A stretch of 64,000 bases of DNA from Taibaiella koreensis (GCF_003545715.1 NZ_QVNU01000006.1:62001-126000), one strand, 5' to 3'; shown: positions 26,506 to 34,902, counted from the first letter of the stretch. The notes: a model not told the origin generated them from the letters alone. Translations and numbers: made by a program.

Positions 26506-28743
26506 CTATTCTACCACTATGGATATTGTTCCTTTCTCACCATTGGGTAACGTCAAGGTTACAAAATATATACCTGCAGAATACATTACCAGGGTTTCTT
26601 CAGGCTGTACGGAAGCGTGGGGCGCCTGCACCTGTCCGGTCACATCTGTCACCACCAGGTGTGCGCCGGCAAGTGCAGCCGGGCCGTAGTCGCAGCGCAG
26701 CGTTAATGCCTGTCCTCTACGAACCGGGTTAGGATAAGCCATCAAATGGCGCGCAACCGTATTTACCGGAGCGATCGCAGCGGGAGGATTGTCCTTATTT
26801 TTCTGTGATTCAAAAGCCCCCATATCTATAGCGTTTCCATACAGGCGTGGATTGCCGGCAAGGTCTGTATCAGCAGCCATATTACCCGCCGGGCTATAAG
26901 CGGCATTGCTGCCCGTATTTACTGCCGGGCTGTTCGTCTGCAATGTAAAGTCTTCGTTGGCCGCGTTGGTAAACATGGGGTCTGCATTACTGTTGCCCAC
27001 GCCGGGGTAGCCCGTGCCACCTTGTACAATGCTGTAGGTTATGGTAGTACCGGTATCCGTTATATTGCCCTTATTGCCATACAGAATACAGTTGTGCAGG
27101 AATGTAGCGCAATTGTCGTTATTGGTTATGATGTTTGCGTTGGCAGTGGTCGTAGCATTGCCATACAAAGAACAGTTTATTAATAAAGGTTTGGATGCCT
27201 GGCTATATCCCACATTGCAGATAGCGCCACCTTCAGCAGCGGAATTACCTGTTATCAATGTATTTTTGATCAGAGGTGATAATGCAAAACAATGGATAGC
27301 GCCACCATATTGGTCTGCTGTGTTATTGCGGATAACGGAATTATTGATTTTGGGTACAACAGGGGTTACCAATAGCAATGGCGTATTATATGCTATACCG
27401 CCGCCCGACGGATTAAAATTACCTGCCGCCGAATTATCCTCAATAATACAATTATTGACAACACTGTTACAGCCGGTTACGATGCCGCCACCGGTACCGG
27501 GTATCAAAGAGCCATCATTCATAATGCCGGCGCCGGAACACCAGCCCAAAGAGTTGTTGAAAGGATTGACGGTGGCAGCTATATGATTGCCGCTGATGAT
27601 GCTGTTATTGATCACAAGCGGACTGCCGTTCAAAATGCCGCCGCCGCCTGCATGATTATAGTTGATACCCGTTGCTGTAGCATTTGCGGTCGATACCGTA
27701 GCGCTATTGTTGCTAATCGTGCAGTTGTCGATTGTGGTAGCGGCTGTAACCAGGTAGATGCCACCTCCGGTAGCATTACCACCTTCGTTGCTGCTACCGG
27801 TAACAACAGCGCTGACCGTATTGTTGCTGATGGTGGTATTGCCAATGGTAGCCGTACAAGTATATCCTGTGATGCAGAGGCCGCCACCCCAAACCCCGAT
27901 CCTGGTGGCACTTACCGTATTATTGCTGATGTCACAGTTTTTGATGGACACGGAAATACCATTTCTTACATAAATACCACCGCCAAAAGCCGACGCGTTG
28001 CCGTTTGTGACATTGCCGGATCCGCCAGTAGCGTGATTGTTACTTATTGTTGTATTGTCAACGGTCAGCGAGCTGTTATTGGCATAAATACCGCCACCCC
28101 ATTCTGTATTGTTACCTGTAATGGTGCAGTTACGGATCACAGGACCACTGCTTTCGCTGTACAGCCCTCCGCCTCTGGCAGCATAAGTTATCATCGCGTT
28201 TACCGTGAGGTTTTGGGCCACTACTCCTGTGGCATTACTGATCGTAAAACCGTTGATCTCCGCCGTGCCTACACTACCTACACTCATCACTACATGATTG
28301 CAGCCCGCACCATTTAGGAGTGTATTGTTATTTATCGTGTCCCGTTGGCCAATATTGGTTTCAGTGGCGTTCTGGAAACCCCCATAAAGCTTCACATTAT
28401 TTACCAGCAGGAAAGAATTAAAGGATCCGCCGGGAACGCCAAACTGAAGATATGGATTCATGCCATCGGAGCCGGCGCTATACAGTGGCGTGTAAGCACC
28501 CCTGGCCACCCATATCTGACGGATGGCTGTATTGTTGCGTGCCGCTGTCAACGCATCTGCCAGTTGGGGTACGGCATTAACCCAACTATTACCGCTGCTA
28601 TTGCCGCCGTTCACATTAATGTTTACAAATAGTACGCCGCTGGCATTGGGCGTAATTTGTGCAAAGCCTGCCTGTGTAAAAAACAGCAGCAAAGCCATTG
28701 CTGCAAACGACTTTCGAAAACGGGGTAAAGGTCCTTTTTTCAT
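26506..28743 (-). CDS. Secreted T9SS beta-helix (choice-of-anchor Q) protein
   Basis: This 745-residue exported protein starts with a basic signal peptide ending in AGFAQ. It has the conserved VLFVNINVNGG...GNSWVNAVPQLADAL start of choice-of-anchor Q proteins, then a Thr/Asn/Gly-rich right-handed beta-helix (residues about 130-600, GGGIY and NNTA repeats). The end (MAYPNPVRRGQALTL, AGIYFVTLTLPNG) is a T9SS type A sorting domain. It resembles the protein at 15745 without its Ig-like repeats. Function is unknown, perhaps surface polysaccharide binding. Confidence 0.85.
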   Translation of the reverse strand: MKKGPLPRFRKSFAAMALLLFFTQAGFAQITPNASGVLFVNINVNGGNSSGNSWVNAVPQLADALTAARNNTAIRQIWVARGAYTPLYSAGSDGMNPYLQFGVPGGSFNSFLLVNNVKLYGGFQNATETNIGQRDTINNNTLLNGAGCNHVVMSVGSVGTAEINGFTISNATGVVAQNLTVNAMITYAARGGGLYSESSGPVIRNCTITGNNTEWGGGIYANNSSLTVDNTTISNNHATGGSGNVTNGNASAFGGGIYVRNGISVSIKNCDISNNTVSATRIGVWGGGLCITGYTCTATIGNTTISNNTVSAVVTGSSNEGGNATGGGIYLVTAATTIDNCTISNNSATVSTANATATGINYNHAGGGGILNGSPLVINNSIISGNHIAATVNPFNNSLGWCSGAGIMNDGSLIPGTGGGIVTGCNSVVNNCIIEDNSAAGNFNPSGGGIAYNTPLLLVTPVVPKINNSVIRNNTADQYGGAIHCFALSPLIKNTLITGNSAAEGGAICNVGYSQASKPLLINCSLYGNATTTANANIITNNDNCATFLHNCILYGNKGNITDTGTTITYSIVQGGTGYPGVGNSNADPMFTNAANEDFTLQTNSPAVNTGSNAAYSPAGNMAADTDLAGNPRLYGNAIDMGAFESQKNKDNPPAAIAPVNTVARHLMAYPNPVRRGQALTLRCDYGPAALAGAHLVVTDVTGQVQAPHASVQPEETLVMYSAGIYFVTLTLPNGEKGTISIVVE

Positions 28744-28897
28744 GGAGGGGTGTTTCAGTTGTTTGGTCCGGGACGATAATCCATTAGTATATTACTAATA
28801 TTTCATCAGTTTTCCATTTTTAATTCCAAAATATTAAAGACGCCGCTTCTGCCATGGTAGTTGGGAGGGCACAAAAAGTCTGATGAACGCTGAGTAA

Positions 28898-28940
28898 CGA
28901 TCCCGATACAGGAAATCATTTGTTTCCTGTATCGGGATCG
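28898..28940. terminator. Strong intergenic hairpin
   Basis: A perfect 18-bp stem (CGATCCCGATACAGGAAA at 28898-28915 with its complement at 28923-28940) and 7-base loop. It sits 45 bp after the end of the gene at 28986. It has no clear T-run, so it may be a terminator or a stand-alone palindrome. Confidence 0.6.
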
Positions 28941-28985
28941 TCAAATTATACTTTTAGTTCCTGATAAGCTGCCAGGTACAACCCG

Positions 28986-29372
28986 TCAACCAATACTCCG
29001 AAGAATAGCGGCTACGGTTGTTTCGGGCCCGGTATTAAAACAAATCCTGGAAGCGGGGGCCTTCTGATGGATAAGATTAATGATCTCCTCAAACAGTATC
29101 GTGTGCTGCGGCAATGCCCTTACCGCTCCGCCTATCATAATACTGTCAAACTTATCGTTCTCCAGAACCTCTTTTACTTGCGCAACTGCAGTTGCCCCGA
29201 GGTCTACAATACAATGATGTACCTCAAAGCCCAGCGCATCGAGCTCTTCCTGAATTTTATCTCTTGCTGCATTAATACTTTCCGGAGTCCGGCCTGAAGT
29301 TGAATTGCCGAAATCAATTAGTGAGGGATCGATACCGATCAATAAAATTTTCCTGGATGCTATTGTTGCCAT
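28986..29372 (-). CDS. Hypothetical small Rossmann-like protein
   Basis: This 128-residue cytoplasmic protein has alternating strands and helices: KILLIGIDPSLIDFGN, then GFEVHHCIVDLG and DSIMIGGAVRALPQHTILFEEIINLIH. It resembles a flavodoxin- or response-regulator-like Rossmann fold, but no catalytic motif is seen. The ATG at 29372 is preferred to an earlier one at 29414, whose extra residues are A+T-driven. It lies 115 bp after the HxlR gene and in the same direction. Confidence 0.55.
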   Translation of the reverse strand: MATIASRKILLIGIDPSLIDFGNSTSGRTPESINAARDKIQEELDALGFEVHHCIVDLGATAVAQVKEVLENDKFDSIMIGGAVRALPQHTILFEEIINLIHQKAPASRICFNTGPETTVAAILRSIG

Positions 29373-29487
29373 TTTAATAGACCTGAAATTTTTTAAGACA
29401 AAAGTGTAATACAAATGATTGTTACTTCCCCGGGTGAAAAAGACTGCGAAAGACCAGATAATAGGCCCGGAATAATTGGACTGCTGC

Positions 29488-29889
29488 TTACACTGACACC
29501 GGGAAATCCTTCAAATCCTTGCTTATCCTTTTCGCGGTGATCTTGCTGTCTTCAACTACCCATTCGGCCAGGGCATATAACACGGGCCGCAAAGCCTTGC
29601 CGGAAGCGGTCAGGCTATAGGTTACATGCGGTGGCACAATGGGTTTAGCCTCCCGGATAATAAGCTGGTCATTCTCCAGTTGTTTAAGATGTTGTATCAG
29701 CATTTTCTCGGTTATTGTGGGAATGCATTTTCTGATCTCACTATAGCGCTTGCTACCGCCCAGCAAATGATACAGGATGATCGGTTTCCAATAGCCTCCT
29801 ATACGGTCCATCGCATAAGCTATGGGGCATTCGTCAAAAACAAATCGCTTATTCTCCTGGATGGTCGAGCTTTCCTTTATTGCCGTCAT
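29488..29889 (-). CDS. HxlR family transcriptional regulator
   Basis: This 133-residue winged-helix protein has CPIAYAMDRIGGYWKPIILY, then GSKRYSEIRKCIPTITEKMLIQHLKQLENDQLI, diagnostic for HxlR. Cys in the N-terminal CPIA is the usual redox-sensing residue of this family. It is divergent from the NmrA-like gene at 30104, and palindromic sequence lies between them, so it probably controls that gene and itself. It is the second HxlR-oxidoreductase pair in this window. Confidence 0.9.
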   Translation of the reverse strand: MTAIKESSTIQENKRFVFDECPIAYAMDRIGGYWKPIILYHLLGGSKRYSEIRKCIPTITEKMLIQHLKQLENDQLIIREAKPIVPPHVTYSLTASGKALRPVLYALAEWVVEDSKITAKRISKDLKDFPVSV

Positions 29890-29957
29890 ATTTATATTCC
29901 TTAATGTCAGTACTAATACAAAAGTAAGTATCCTTTGGCTCTGATAAGCTCAGCACA

Positions 29958-29979
29958 GTACTTACTCTAGGGTTAGTAC
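29958..29979. promoter_or_regulatory. Putative HxlR operator
   Basis: A 22-bp imperfect palindrome, GTACTTACTC with GGGTTAGTAC arms (18 of 22 positions), lies in the divergent intergenic region between the HxlR gene and the NmrA-like gene. It shares the TTAGTAC core of the 22229 operator. Confidence 0.55.
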
Positions 29980-30103
29980 AATTAAAAAACGAGTCTCAGG
30001 CAGCACAAACAGGAACGCAGATCATTGCCATTATACCCACCATGGCGTGCGTACTTGTGCGCCAATAACAGCACATGTAGTTTTGGGCCATAAAAAAAAG
30101 CGC

Positions 30104-31000
30104 ATGAATATCACACTTACGGGTTCTTTGGGCAATATCAATAAAGAACTCATTGGAAAATTAACATCGGCTGGCCACCAGGTAAAAGTGATCAGTCATA
30201 GCCCTGAGCGGGCTACGGCCATAGAAGCCTTGCAAGCCACGCCGCTTATCGGGTCGGTAACGGACGCTGCATTTGTATCCGCCGCGTTTGCAGGTGCAGA
30301 CGCCGTGTACCTGATGACACCCCCGAATGTTTCAACGGCCGACGTGAAAGGCTATATCAAAGCAACCGGACAAATCTATGCCGATGCTATCGATGCCAAC
30401 GGCGTCGGCAGGGTAATCAACTTAAGCAGCATCGGTGCGCATAAAGCGGATGGCCTGGGACCAACCGGCGCCAACTATGCGGTTGAGCACCTATTGAACA
30501 ATCTGGAAGGCGTCGATGTGCTGCATCTTCGCCCTGGATTATTCTACAGTAATTTTTATGGCAGTATACCGGTGATCAAATACCAGGGGATAATGGGCAA
30601 CAATTTTGACGCCGACGTTACTGTGGCCTTAACCGATCCGGCAGATATAGCGGCTGCTATCGCCAATACATTAAACGCCCCGGCATTTTCAGGAAAAAAG
30701 GTGGAGTATGTAGTAAGTGATCTAAAAACCGGCGGCGCAATAGCGGCAATATTGGGCGAGGCCATTGGCATCCCGCACCTGCCCTGGATCGCGTTTCCGG
30801 ATGAGGTCTTGCTTCCCGAATTATTGAAAAGCGGTATGTCGGCAGAAATGGCCAATGTTTACATCATTGAAATCGGTATTGCCCTGCGCAACAACTCCCT
30901 CCTTGAAGACTATTACCGGCACCGGGAGGAAGCAGCAGGCGGAACAAAATTCGAGGAATTTGCCAAAACATTTGCTTACGCATACGCTACCACTAGCTGA
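30104..31000 (+). CDS. NmrA-like NAD(P)-binding oxidoreductase
   Basis: This 298-residue protein has a Rossmann fold with an N-terminal dinucleotide motif (ITLTGSLGNINKELIGKL, the family's variant Gly loop). VYLMTPPN and NLSSIGAH follow in the usual places. NmrA-like proteins act as redox sensors or quinone reductases. It is divergent from the HxlR regulator at 29488. The ATG at 30104 fits the fold, although the frame opens at 30047. A strong terminator follows at 31018. Residues about 83-134 are duplicated as a broken copy at 32594. Confidence 0.88.
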   Translation: MNITLTGSLGNINKELIGKLTSAGHQVKVISHSPERATAIEALQATPLIGSVTDAAFVSAAFAGADAVYLMTPPNVSTADVKGYIKATGQIYADAIDANGVGRVINLSSIGAHKADGLGPTGANYAVEHLLNNLEGVDVLHLRPGLFYSNFYGSIPVIKYQGIMGNNFDADVTVALTDPADIAAAIANTLNAPAFSGKKVEYVVSDLKTGGAIAAILGEAIGIPHLPWIAFPDEVLLPELLKSGMSAEMANVYIIEIGIALRNNSLLEDYYRHREEAAGGTKFEEFAKTFAYAYATTS

Positions 31001-31017
31001 CAAATGCATATATTGGT

Positions 31018-31052
31018 AACAGGGCGCCTGTATATGCTGCAGGCGCCCTGTT
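31018..31052 (+). terminator. Terminator of the NmrA-like gene
   Basis: A perfect 13-bp stem, AACAGGGCGCCTG (31018-31030) pairing with CAGGCGCCCTGTT (31040-31052), with a 9-base loop just after the stop at 31000. Confidence 0.75.
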
Positions 31053-31184
31053 GATCTGGTAAACTTGGATTTAATTAGTAAGAACCAGGCCCATATCGAA
31101 GTAAAGTTTTCTGACAATTTTTCCGCGGGAAGCATTGGCAGTCTTTTCGACCTTACGTTTAAGAAAGGAAAGATCTCTTTGTAA
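31053..31184 (+). pseudogene. Possible C-terminal remnant of an NTF2-like gene
   Basis: One frame reads DLVNLDLISKNQAHIEVKF and later GSLFDLTFKKGKISL before a stop at 31182. This is the pattern of the C-terminal strands of NTF2/SnoaL-like proteins. No start or N-terminal half is present, so it looks like a truncated relic. Identification is tentative. Confidence 0.35.
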
Positions 31185-31210
31185 AGGCTGACCTCATACA
31201 CTAAAACAAT

Positions 31211-31534
31211 ATGAAAAACGATTCATTTGAAACAATTATCGCCCGTTCCCTGGAATTAAGGGAAAAGTATCATTCGCTTGAGGTTACAAATCACGGTAGC
31301 GAATGGAGTGTAGAAGAAGATGCACTCGCATTTTTAACTGATGCTGCACTGGTAGGCAGAAATGTCATGTCGCAGCAAAATAGATGGCCAAAAAACAATT
31401 CTCAAAAGGAATTGGAACATAAACTTGGTGAAAATGTCTGGTGGTTGATTGTTATTGCGGAACGCTCAGGGATAGATATCAAGCAAGCAGTTGACAATTT
31501 TCTGGATAAAACAGAAGCAATAATGCCCGGGTAA
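31211..31534 (+). CDS. MazG-like pyrophosphohydrolase-family protein
   Basis: This 107-residue helical protein resembles MazG-like nucleotide pyrophosphohydrolases: WSVEEDALAFLTDAALVGR, then ELEHKLGENVWWLIVIAE match the all-alpha NTP-PPase-like fold. The acidic metal-binding pattern (EED and ELEHKL) is partly kept. It should hydrolyse noncanonical NTPs, but this short form may differ. It stands alone in an A+T-rich area. Confidence 0.7.
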   Translation: MKNDSFETIIARSLELREKYHSLEVTNHGSEWSVEEDALAFLTDAALVGRNVMSQQNRWPKNNSQKELEHKLGENVWWLIVIAERSGIDIKQAVDNFLDKTEAIMPG

Positions 31535-31918
31535 AAACATTAAATTTGAGAATGCAGAAGATTAAACTGAGCATTTACTTTATTTAATGGCCCATACTCC
31601 CTTCATTTAACCAGATGCTTCGATAGTTGAAATAAGAGGTATTTGATTTTATCCAAAAAGATTGATCAGCAAATGCAAACGAAGATTTGAACAGTGGCTG
31701 CAAGGAGCTTTTAAAGAATAGACCAGTTATCCAAATTAAAAAGTTGTGTAATGGATAATTTTTGACGTAATCACCCCTAAAATTGTCGCTTTTGCACATC
31801 ACCTGACGCTATATTAGTTCCGATCTTTGTATATAGATCAACTTCGTTAAGTGAATCCCAGAATAAAAAAAACAATAAAGGAGAATAACCATAAACATAA
31901 CTACCAACTTATCTTCCT
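31535..31918. other. A+T-rich intergenic region, no clear gene
   Basis: One open frame of 72 codons exists on the minus strand (31584-31802), but its composition (aromatic, Asn, Ser) and lack of neighbours make it unconvincing. The promoter of the gene at 31919 should lie here, but no good -7 box is seen. Confidence 0.4.
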
Positions 31919-32371
31919 ATGAAAAACAATATCAATCCGGAATTACAAGAGTTAGAGCAATTTATTGGCACATGGGAAATGGAAATATCAAATGCATCTT
32001 TCCTACCGGATGCCAAAGCAACAATTAAGGCAGGAGCATCCTTTGAATGGTTTGAAGAAGGTGAATTTTTAATTTTGCGGCAGGGCACAAAAAATAATGG
32101 AACGCCTTGGGCGATATGGTTTATTGGTCATGATAAAGATACACAAAACTACACCGTACTTTACATTGATGATCAACAATCTTCTCGGGTATATGAAATG
32201 AGTTTTGAAAACAGAATATGGAAGATGTGGCGCAATGGACCACAATTTATACAACGCTTTACAGCCGAGACTAACCAAGATAAAAACATCATCTCTGGAC
32301 ATTGGGAGAAGTCTGTAGATGGTGAAAACTGGGAGCATGACTTTAATCTCACTTATACAAAAATCTTATAG
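31919..32371 (+). CDS. DUF1579-like small protein
   Basis: This 150-residue soluble protein shows the DUF1579-type pattern: LEQFIGTWEMEIS, then ASFEWFEEGEFLILRQG, VYEMSFENRIWKMWR and SGHWEKSVDGENWEHDF. A beta-barrel like fatty-acid-binding or heme-binding proteins is likely, with unknown ligand. It has no signal peptide. It is flanked by A+T-rich remnant-bearing DNA. Confidence 0.7.
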   Translation: MKNNINPELQELEQFIGTWEMEISNASFLPDAKATIKAGASFEWFEEGEFLILRQGTKNNGTPWAIWFIGHDKDTQNYTVLYIDDQQSSRVYEMSFENRIWKMWRNGPQFIQRFTAETNQDKNIISGHWEKSVDGENWEHDFNLTYTKIL

Positions 32372-32402
32372 AATCAAAAAAATCCATTCTTACTCTAAAT
32401 GC

Positions 32403-32580
32403 CTACAGTATGTTTGCTCTTAAATAACTTTTGAATCTGTTCAATATTCCGTACACAAGCGCCCTATCTTCCTTAAAAAGGGCGACACATTCATCCATAG
32501 AGCAGCAGTCACCAAGTCAGAAATAGAATAGCACGCCTCACGTGTAAGTTGCGAATGCGCTTCTGCTAATTCTAACTTTA
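32403..32580 (-). pseudogene. Frameshifted relic of a small unknown gene
   Basis: On the minus strand, one frame reads KLELAEAHSQLTREAC, then ISDLVTAAL. After a one-base shift the next frame reads SMDECVALFKEDRAL and ends LRANIL with a stop at 32403. The two halves join as one sensible protein, so this is probably a broken gene. Its family is not known. Confidence 0.35.
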
Positions 32581-32593
32581 TAGGGGGGGAATA

Positions 32594-32749
32594 GGCTATA
32601 TCAAAACAACCGGACAAATCTATGCCGGTTCTATTAAAGCCAACGGAGTCGGCAAGGTAATTAACTTAAGCAGCATTGGTGCGCACAAAGCGGATGGCCT
32701 GGGACCAACCGGCGCCAATTATGCGGTAGAGCACTTGTTGAACAATCTG
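32594..32749 (+). pseudogene. Partial duplicate of the NmrA-like gene
   Basis: These 156 bases match 30350-30505 without gaps. Translated, about 47 of 52 residues are the same as in the intact protein (GYIKxTGQIYA, NLSSIGAHKADGLGPTGANY). After 32749 the frame runs on into unrelated sequence and stops at 32798. There is no start codon or N- or C-terminal part. Confidence 0.8.
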
Positions 32750-33104
32750 AGCTATGATAAAGTGCCTGGGCCCTTCTCGCCGCATCTAAGCAAGCTTTGA
32801 TCAGGACGGCAGCACTCCATGCTGCCGGATGTGCTTTTCTTTACCTGCAATGCCCTGTGTTCGCCTGGTAACCGTCATAGGTGTGCCTATGATCCCCGTT
32901 CATATGTATAGTATGGCATAGAGAAGATGTGAAAGGATGCCGGGACATCCATCTTGACAACAGCGCTGGTTTGTAGCGTTCTTTATTTGCAGTTTTTACC
33001 TGGTAAGGTGTACCTGGAAACCATTGGAAGAAAAATGGATGCTTACATCTATTTCTGATCCTTTCGTTGCTGAATACCTTCGTAAAAACAAAACATCAAT
33101 TCTT

Positions 33105-33389
33105 ATGAAAAGGAAAAAGGTCTCTTTACAGAAATTATCCCTTGGGAAAGAAACTATTTCAGCCTTGGATCGCAATCAACAAACCGGGATTATAGGAGCG
33201 GGAAGCGATACCGATTTTGCCAGCGTTTGCCATTATTCCTGCCAATCCGAATGTCTATGTCCTGAATCACAGGGTGGCTGTGCGCCACGATCACAATTCT
33301 GCTATTCTGCTTTCTGTGGTCCTTTTACAGGAGGTCCGGGTCCAGGAACTTTCAAGCTTCCTTGTACCGTTCCCTTGAACCCGCAATAA
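33105..33389 (+). CDS. Class I lanthipeptide-like precursor, Cys-rich (L1a-type leader)
   Basis: This 94-residue peptide begins MKRKKVSLQKLSLGKETISAL, the KxLxLxKETIxxL leader shared by Bacteroidota class I lanthipeptide precursors. A Gly-containing region (GIIGAG) marks a plausible leader end. The core has eight Cys (CHYSCQSECLCP, then GGCAP, FCYSAFCG and a late LPCTVP) with Ser and Thr between. Serines and threonines would be dehydrated and joined to Cys. The ATG at 33105 is preceded by the same ATCAATT sequence as the next precursor gene, supporting it over the frame's earlier start at 33024. Confidence 0.7.
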   Translation: MKRKKVSLQKLSLGKETISALDRNQQTGIIGAGSDTDFASVCHYSCQSECLCPESQGGCAPRSQFCYSAFCGPFTGGPGPGTFKLPCTVPLNPQ

Positions 33390-33482
33390 TTTTTGAATTT
33401 TCATTTGTAAAAAATAGATATTTTCTACTATTTTCTGCCGTATATGTCGACTGTAACTTTGTTGTAACTAAACATCAATTTT

Positions 33483-33662
33483 ATGAAATCGAAAAAGATC
33501 AGCTTATCTAAAAAGCTAATTTTAGAGAAAAGAGATATTTTCCCACTAAATGTATGGGAACAAGGTCAATACATAGGTGGCGCCACTGTTACTTACTGTA
33601 GGTGTCAAACGGTTAACTATTCTGCCTGTGTGACCTATTGTCCCCCACAGACCTGCGCCTGA
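33483..33662 (+). CDS. Short class I lanthipeptide-like precursor
   Basis: This 59-residue gene was found by reading the sequence directly. The leader MKSKKISLSKKLILEKRDI resembles that of the gene before it. A Gly-Gly (YIGG, residues 30-33) ends the leader. The core of about 26 residues (ATVTYCRCQTVNYSACV and on) has five Cys and several Thr/Ser, as expected for (methyl)lanthionine rings. It starts 94 bp after the first precursor, with ACATCAATTTT just before the ATG. A hairpin follows at 33774. No dehydratase lies beside it; the nearest is lanB 20 kb away. Confidence 0.65.
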   Translation: MKSKKISLSKKLILEKRDIFPLNVWEQGQYIGGATVTYCRCQTVNYSACVTYCPPQTCA

Positions 33663-33773
33663 AAATTCAATAAAAGCATTAACTTGTAAATTACATTACA
33701 GGATGCATAGTCGCTTCTCTTCAAGGAATCAAGTTTAAAGTTCGCCATTCGATTTGTAAGTTTTCGATGCAAT

Positions 33774-33822
33774 TAACCGATGTGGATTAGACGATACATC
33801 ATTATTTAGTCCACATCGGTTA
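33774..33822 (+). terminator. Hairpin after the precursor pair
   Basis: A perfect 13-bp inverted repeat, TAACCGATGTGGA (33774-33786) and TCCACATCGGTTA (33810-33822), follows the second precursor. It has no T-run directly after it, so termination is likely but not certain. Confidence 0.5.
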
Positions 33823-33923
33823 TCAATAAAAGGGACATTGTTGGAGCGAAGATTAATGTCCTCTAAAATACAGCACCAATAAATAGTATTGCGCCTCCCT
33901 TTGCGACAGATTTCCCCGGCAGG

Positions 33924-34181
33924 CTAAGCATTGTTAAGAATGTGAACGCAATTTCCCAATAGACCGGTCACTGGATTAATCGTACACGAATAAATACAAT
34001 TTTTGTCATCGTTTGGTCTTACCAAAAATTTGAGGGTAACGGTCGCCTCGTCTACGCCATCATCTCCCACTTGTTCTGCCACACCGTCCAAAATAAGTTC
34101 AAAGATTGATTGCTCAAACTGACTTGATTCAATCATTGAATTGCGATGCGCGGCAACGTATTCTTTGGTTAGCTTTCCCAT
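33924..34181 (-). CDS. Hypothetical small protein with Cys-rich end
   Basis: This 85-residue protein has a helical N-terminal half (KEYVAAHRNSMIESSQFEQ) and a strand-rich end with three Cys (NCIYSCTINPV, GLLGNCVHIL). No signal peptide or family is recognised. It lies next to the lanthipeptide precursor pair but points the other way. It could be a RiPP-type precursor or a regulator; I cannot tell. Confidence 0.5.
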   Translation of the reverse strand: MGKLTKEYVAAHRNSMIESSQFEQSIFELILDGVAEQVGDDGVDEATVTLKFLVRPNDDKNCIYSCTINPVTGLLGNCVHILNNA

Positions 34182-34636
34182 AATAATGAAGTTTGGTTAA
34201 CGTGAATTTAAGAAGATTTATTGAGTCAAACCAAGGCCTAAAAAAAACCAAACAAGTCAATAAATAATATAGGACACCAATAATTCCCCCGCTTTCTTTA
34301 TTTTTGATACCGATTTAGTAAGCCTTTTGCTGTATAGACAGGATCGGTCCCTGTTTGCTGAAGTAGCTTTATTTCCCGATACAAAACTTTATTATCTCTA
34401 TAAACCAATAAGTTATAAAATTCAGGGGACAAACAGGGGACAAATAAAATCAAAAAATCGACAAACAAATCAAAACATCTGTATAAACATAAAAATTAAC
34501 AAAACTGACAGGATACTTGGGGAAACGGATTAAAATTAAAAATTCGCGAAAAGGTTATTAGATTAAGTGGACTTCAATTCAGCGGAGCATACTTGGCTTT
34601 GGTTCGTACTTTTGCAACTCCGAATTAAACCCATAG
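34182..34636. other. A+T-rich intergenic stretch
   Basis: No supported gene; the frame at 34327-34533 is low-complexity Lys/Asn/Ile sequence. The direct repeat GGGGACAAA occurs twice near 34424. A -7-type box lies at 34607. This is the left border zone of the conjugation module, but no attachment site is recognised. Confidence 0.4.
34607..34614 (+). promoter_or_regulatory. Candidate -7 box (TACTTTTG)
   Basis: TACTTTTG matches the Bacteroidota -7 consensus exactly and lies 22 bp before the ATG at 34637. No -33 element is clear. Confidence 0.35.
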
Positions 34637-34879
34637 ATGGAACATTTTTTTGATTTACTAATTAGCTACAAACAGCAGGAATTGCTTTTGAAAGCACGAT
34701 TAGTAACCTTTGCATACACCTACAAGTTTTTTGTCATAGTAGATGGTATTGAATTAGTTTTCGAACGCGATGATGAGCATAGCTTTAGAGTGTTGTCACC
34801 ACAGGTAACCAGAAATGAAATGGCCGACAAGGAATTAGCAGAGAAAATTATTGACGCGCTAGAACTTGTTCAGTTTTAA
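34637..34879 (+). CDS. Hypothetical small protein
   Basis: This 80-residue soluble protein has a helix (DLLISYKQQELLLKARLV), two strands (YKFFVIVDGIELVFERDD) and an acidic helical tail. Such proteins are frequent next to Bacteroidota mobile elements, but no function is known. A -7 box precedes it and a strong hairpin follows at 34903. Confidence 0.6.
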   Translation: MEHFFDLLISYKQQELLLKARLVTFAYTYKFFVIVDGIELVFERDDEHSFRVLSPQVTRNEMADKELAEKIIDALELVQF

Positions 34880-34902
34880 AGTCCAATTAAAAGGCAACAA
34901 AT

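Larger units (their letters stand above)
32372..33104. other. Remnant-rich stretch
   Basis: There is no intact gene. It holds a frameshifted relic at 32403-32580, a partial NmrA copy at 32594-32749, and a hairpin (CGGCAGCA/TGCTGCCG at 32807-32827). A short stretch at 32861-32885 resembles 36167-36190, inside a conjugation-module gene (CGCCTGGTAACCGTCATAGG is shared). Confidence 0.55.

Noticed and set aside
31584-31802. 72-codon minus-strand frame
   Set aside because: A+T-driven composition, no family pattern, no neighbours in the same unit.
34327-34533. 68-codon plus-strand frame
   Set aside because: Low-complexity Lys/Asn/Ile/Gln sequence in an A+T-rich gap.
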